Positions 5,405 to 5,995 of a stretch of 5,995 nt of DNA are shown piece after piece. The notes beneath the pieces were generated by a model. That model was not told where the DNA came from. It saw only the letters and a program-made list of their open reading frames with translations, and ran no database searches. The DNA lies in assembly GCA_965554225.1 (NCBI GenBank), contig CBEVZC010000165.1, positions 1-5,995 of the forward strand. The letters are read 5' to 3'. The position numbers and the translations under genes are program-made. How positions within the stretch are numbered: position 1 is the stretch's first letter; each line of letters opens with the position of its first letter. Origin of the DNA: BMS3ABIN04 sp965554225 (GTDB lineage Bacteria > Bacteroidota > Ignavibacteria > Ignavibacteriales > Melioribacteraceae).

Positions 5405-5575
5405 ATGGAATATTGTAAAGTATGCGGTATGGGTGTTGAGATATCAGAAAATGCGGAATCAACTGTTTACAAAAATAAAACTTATTATTTTTGTACGACT
5501 TTATGCAAGGTCATGTTCCTTCAAGAACCGGAAAAGTATATTGTGGCAGATAATGACACAGAGAAGAACAAATAA
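5405..5575 (+). CDS. 56-residue TRASH/YHS metal-binding protein
   Basis: ATG 5405 is preceded by AAGGGAG at 5391-5397. The protein has C4-x-x-C7-G-M at its start and F-C30-T-T-L-C34 later, so C7-X22-C30-X3-C34 has exactly the same spacing as the protein at 2653-2844, plus an extra Cys at position 4. Q-E-P-E-K-Y-I ends the domain as in YHS proteins, and a charged tail follows. It lacks a signal peptide and membrane helix, so it is probably cytoplasmic. It starts 30 bp after copB and is very likely in its operon; a role in passing Cu/Ag to the pump or in binding it is inferred from that position. TRASH domains also act as sensors when fused to DNA-binding domains, but no such domain is present here. 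Confidence 0.85.
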   Translation: MEYCKVCGMGVEISENAESTVYKNKTYYFCTTLCKVMFLQEPEKYIVADNDTEKNK

Positions 5576-5612
5576 TATTTTTACAAATATATCTAATAGA
5601 AGGAGAATTAAA

Positions 5613-5995
5613 ATGGCATATTATTTTTCAAAAACGATAAGAGTAACATTCGAGGAAGCTATCGAAAAAGTTACAGATTCACTAAAAGCTGAAGGATTTG
5701 GAATTTTAACTGAAATTGATGTTCAAGCTACATTAAAGAAAAAACTTGATGTGGATTTTCGACCCTACAAAATACTAGGAGCATGTAATCCACCCTTTGC
5801 CCATGAAGCCTTACAAGCGGAAGATAAGATAGGAACCATGCTGCCATGTAATGTAATTCTGCAGGAAAGAGAAAATGGGATTGAGGTTGCAGCTATTGAT
5901 CCTATTGCATCAATGTCGGCAGTTAATAATGAAAAAGTAACCGAAGTTGCCGGTAAAATTCAGAGCAAATTAAAATCTGTAATTGAAAGTTTATA
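5613..5995 (+). CDS. DUF302 family protein (3' end cut by window edge)
   Basis: ATG 5613 has AGGAG at 5601-5605. The 127 visible residues probably form essentially the whole protein: the frame ends with T-A at the window edge, consistent with a stop codon as the next triplet. It has the DUF302 hallmarks: an N-terminal strand followed by a helix ending G-F-G-I-L, a K-I-L-G-A-C58-N-P-x-x-A-H64-x-A-L block, an M-L-P-C79-N-V block, and a late D96-P97. The two Cys and the His are commonly conserved and could bind metal or act in redox chemistry. The fold is soluble and no signal peptide is seen. DUF302 genes often lie beside heavy-metal P-type ATPases and sulfur/redox genes, but no biochemical role is established to my knowledge. 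It follows the TRASH gene by 37 bp and is probably co-transcribed with copB. Confidence 0.88.
   Translation, partial: MAYYFSKTIRVTFEEAIEKVTDSLKAEGFGILTEIDVQATLKKKLDVDFRPYKILGACNPPFAHEALQAEDKIGTMLPCNVILQERENGIEVAAIDPIASMSAVNNEKVTEVAGKIQSKLKSVIESL

Noticed and set aside
1..5995. tRNA, rRNA, CRISPR array, insertion sequence or transposase
   Set aside because: None seen: no regularly spaced repeats, no terminal repeats around a transposase-like frame, and no recognisable RNA gene.

Overview
The window is AT-rich bacterial DNA with every supported gene on the + strand. Strong purine-rich ribosome binding sites, a didermal outer-membrane barrel protein and the general gene style suggest a low-GC Bacteroidota/Ignavibacteria-type organism. 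That placement is an inference from style; there is no rRNA or other marker. The content is an accessory heavy-metal (most likely copper/silver) handling cluster.

Layout. Positions 1-714 hold the 3' part of an outer-membrane beta-barrel protein cut by the window edge. It is followed closely by a secreted/inner-membrane DUF2231-like protein with a His-containing N-terminus (736-1359), a four-helix membrane protein with a W-E-x-x-Q motif (1373-1780), and a one-helix SHOCT-domain protein (1803-2027). A perfect 10-bp inverted repeat lies just after this (2035-2068). Next is an unlisted 35-residue membrane miniprotein (2108-2215), then about 440 bp with no convincing intact gene, then a small YHS/TRASH metal-binding protein (2653-2844) whose start region is ambiguous because of an A9 run. 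A 221-bp AT-rich gap leads to a second miniprotein (3066-3236), whose first 18 residues match the first at 14 positions but which carries a Cys/His tail. Then come a CopB-type P1B-3 ATPase (3272-5374), a second 56-residue TRASH protein (5405-5575) and a DUF302 protein (5613 to the window end).

How they could work together. The P-type ATPase, with its CPH motif and an N-terminus containing 18 histidines, would pump Cu/Ag out of the cytoplasm. The two TRASH proteins, both C-X22-C-X3-C, are candidate cytoplasmic metal-binding or delivery proteins. The two miniproteins are candidate small membrane partners of the pump or of another membrane complex. The DUF2231-like and W-E-x-x-Q proteins would act at the inner membrane and periplasm, and the barrel at the outer membrane. 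No metal-responsive regulator, multicopper oxidase, HMA-domain chaperone or RND pump is visible. The most noteworthy features are the paired miniproteins, the paired TRASH proteins, and the parallel order miniprotein - X - TRASH, where X is the ATPase in one copy and a gene-poor gap in the other.
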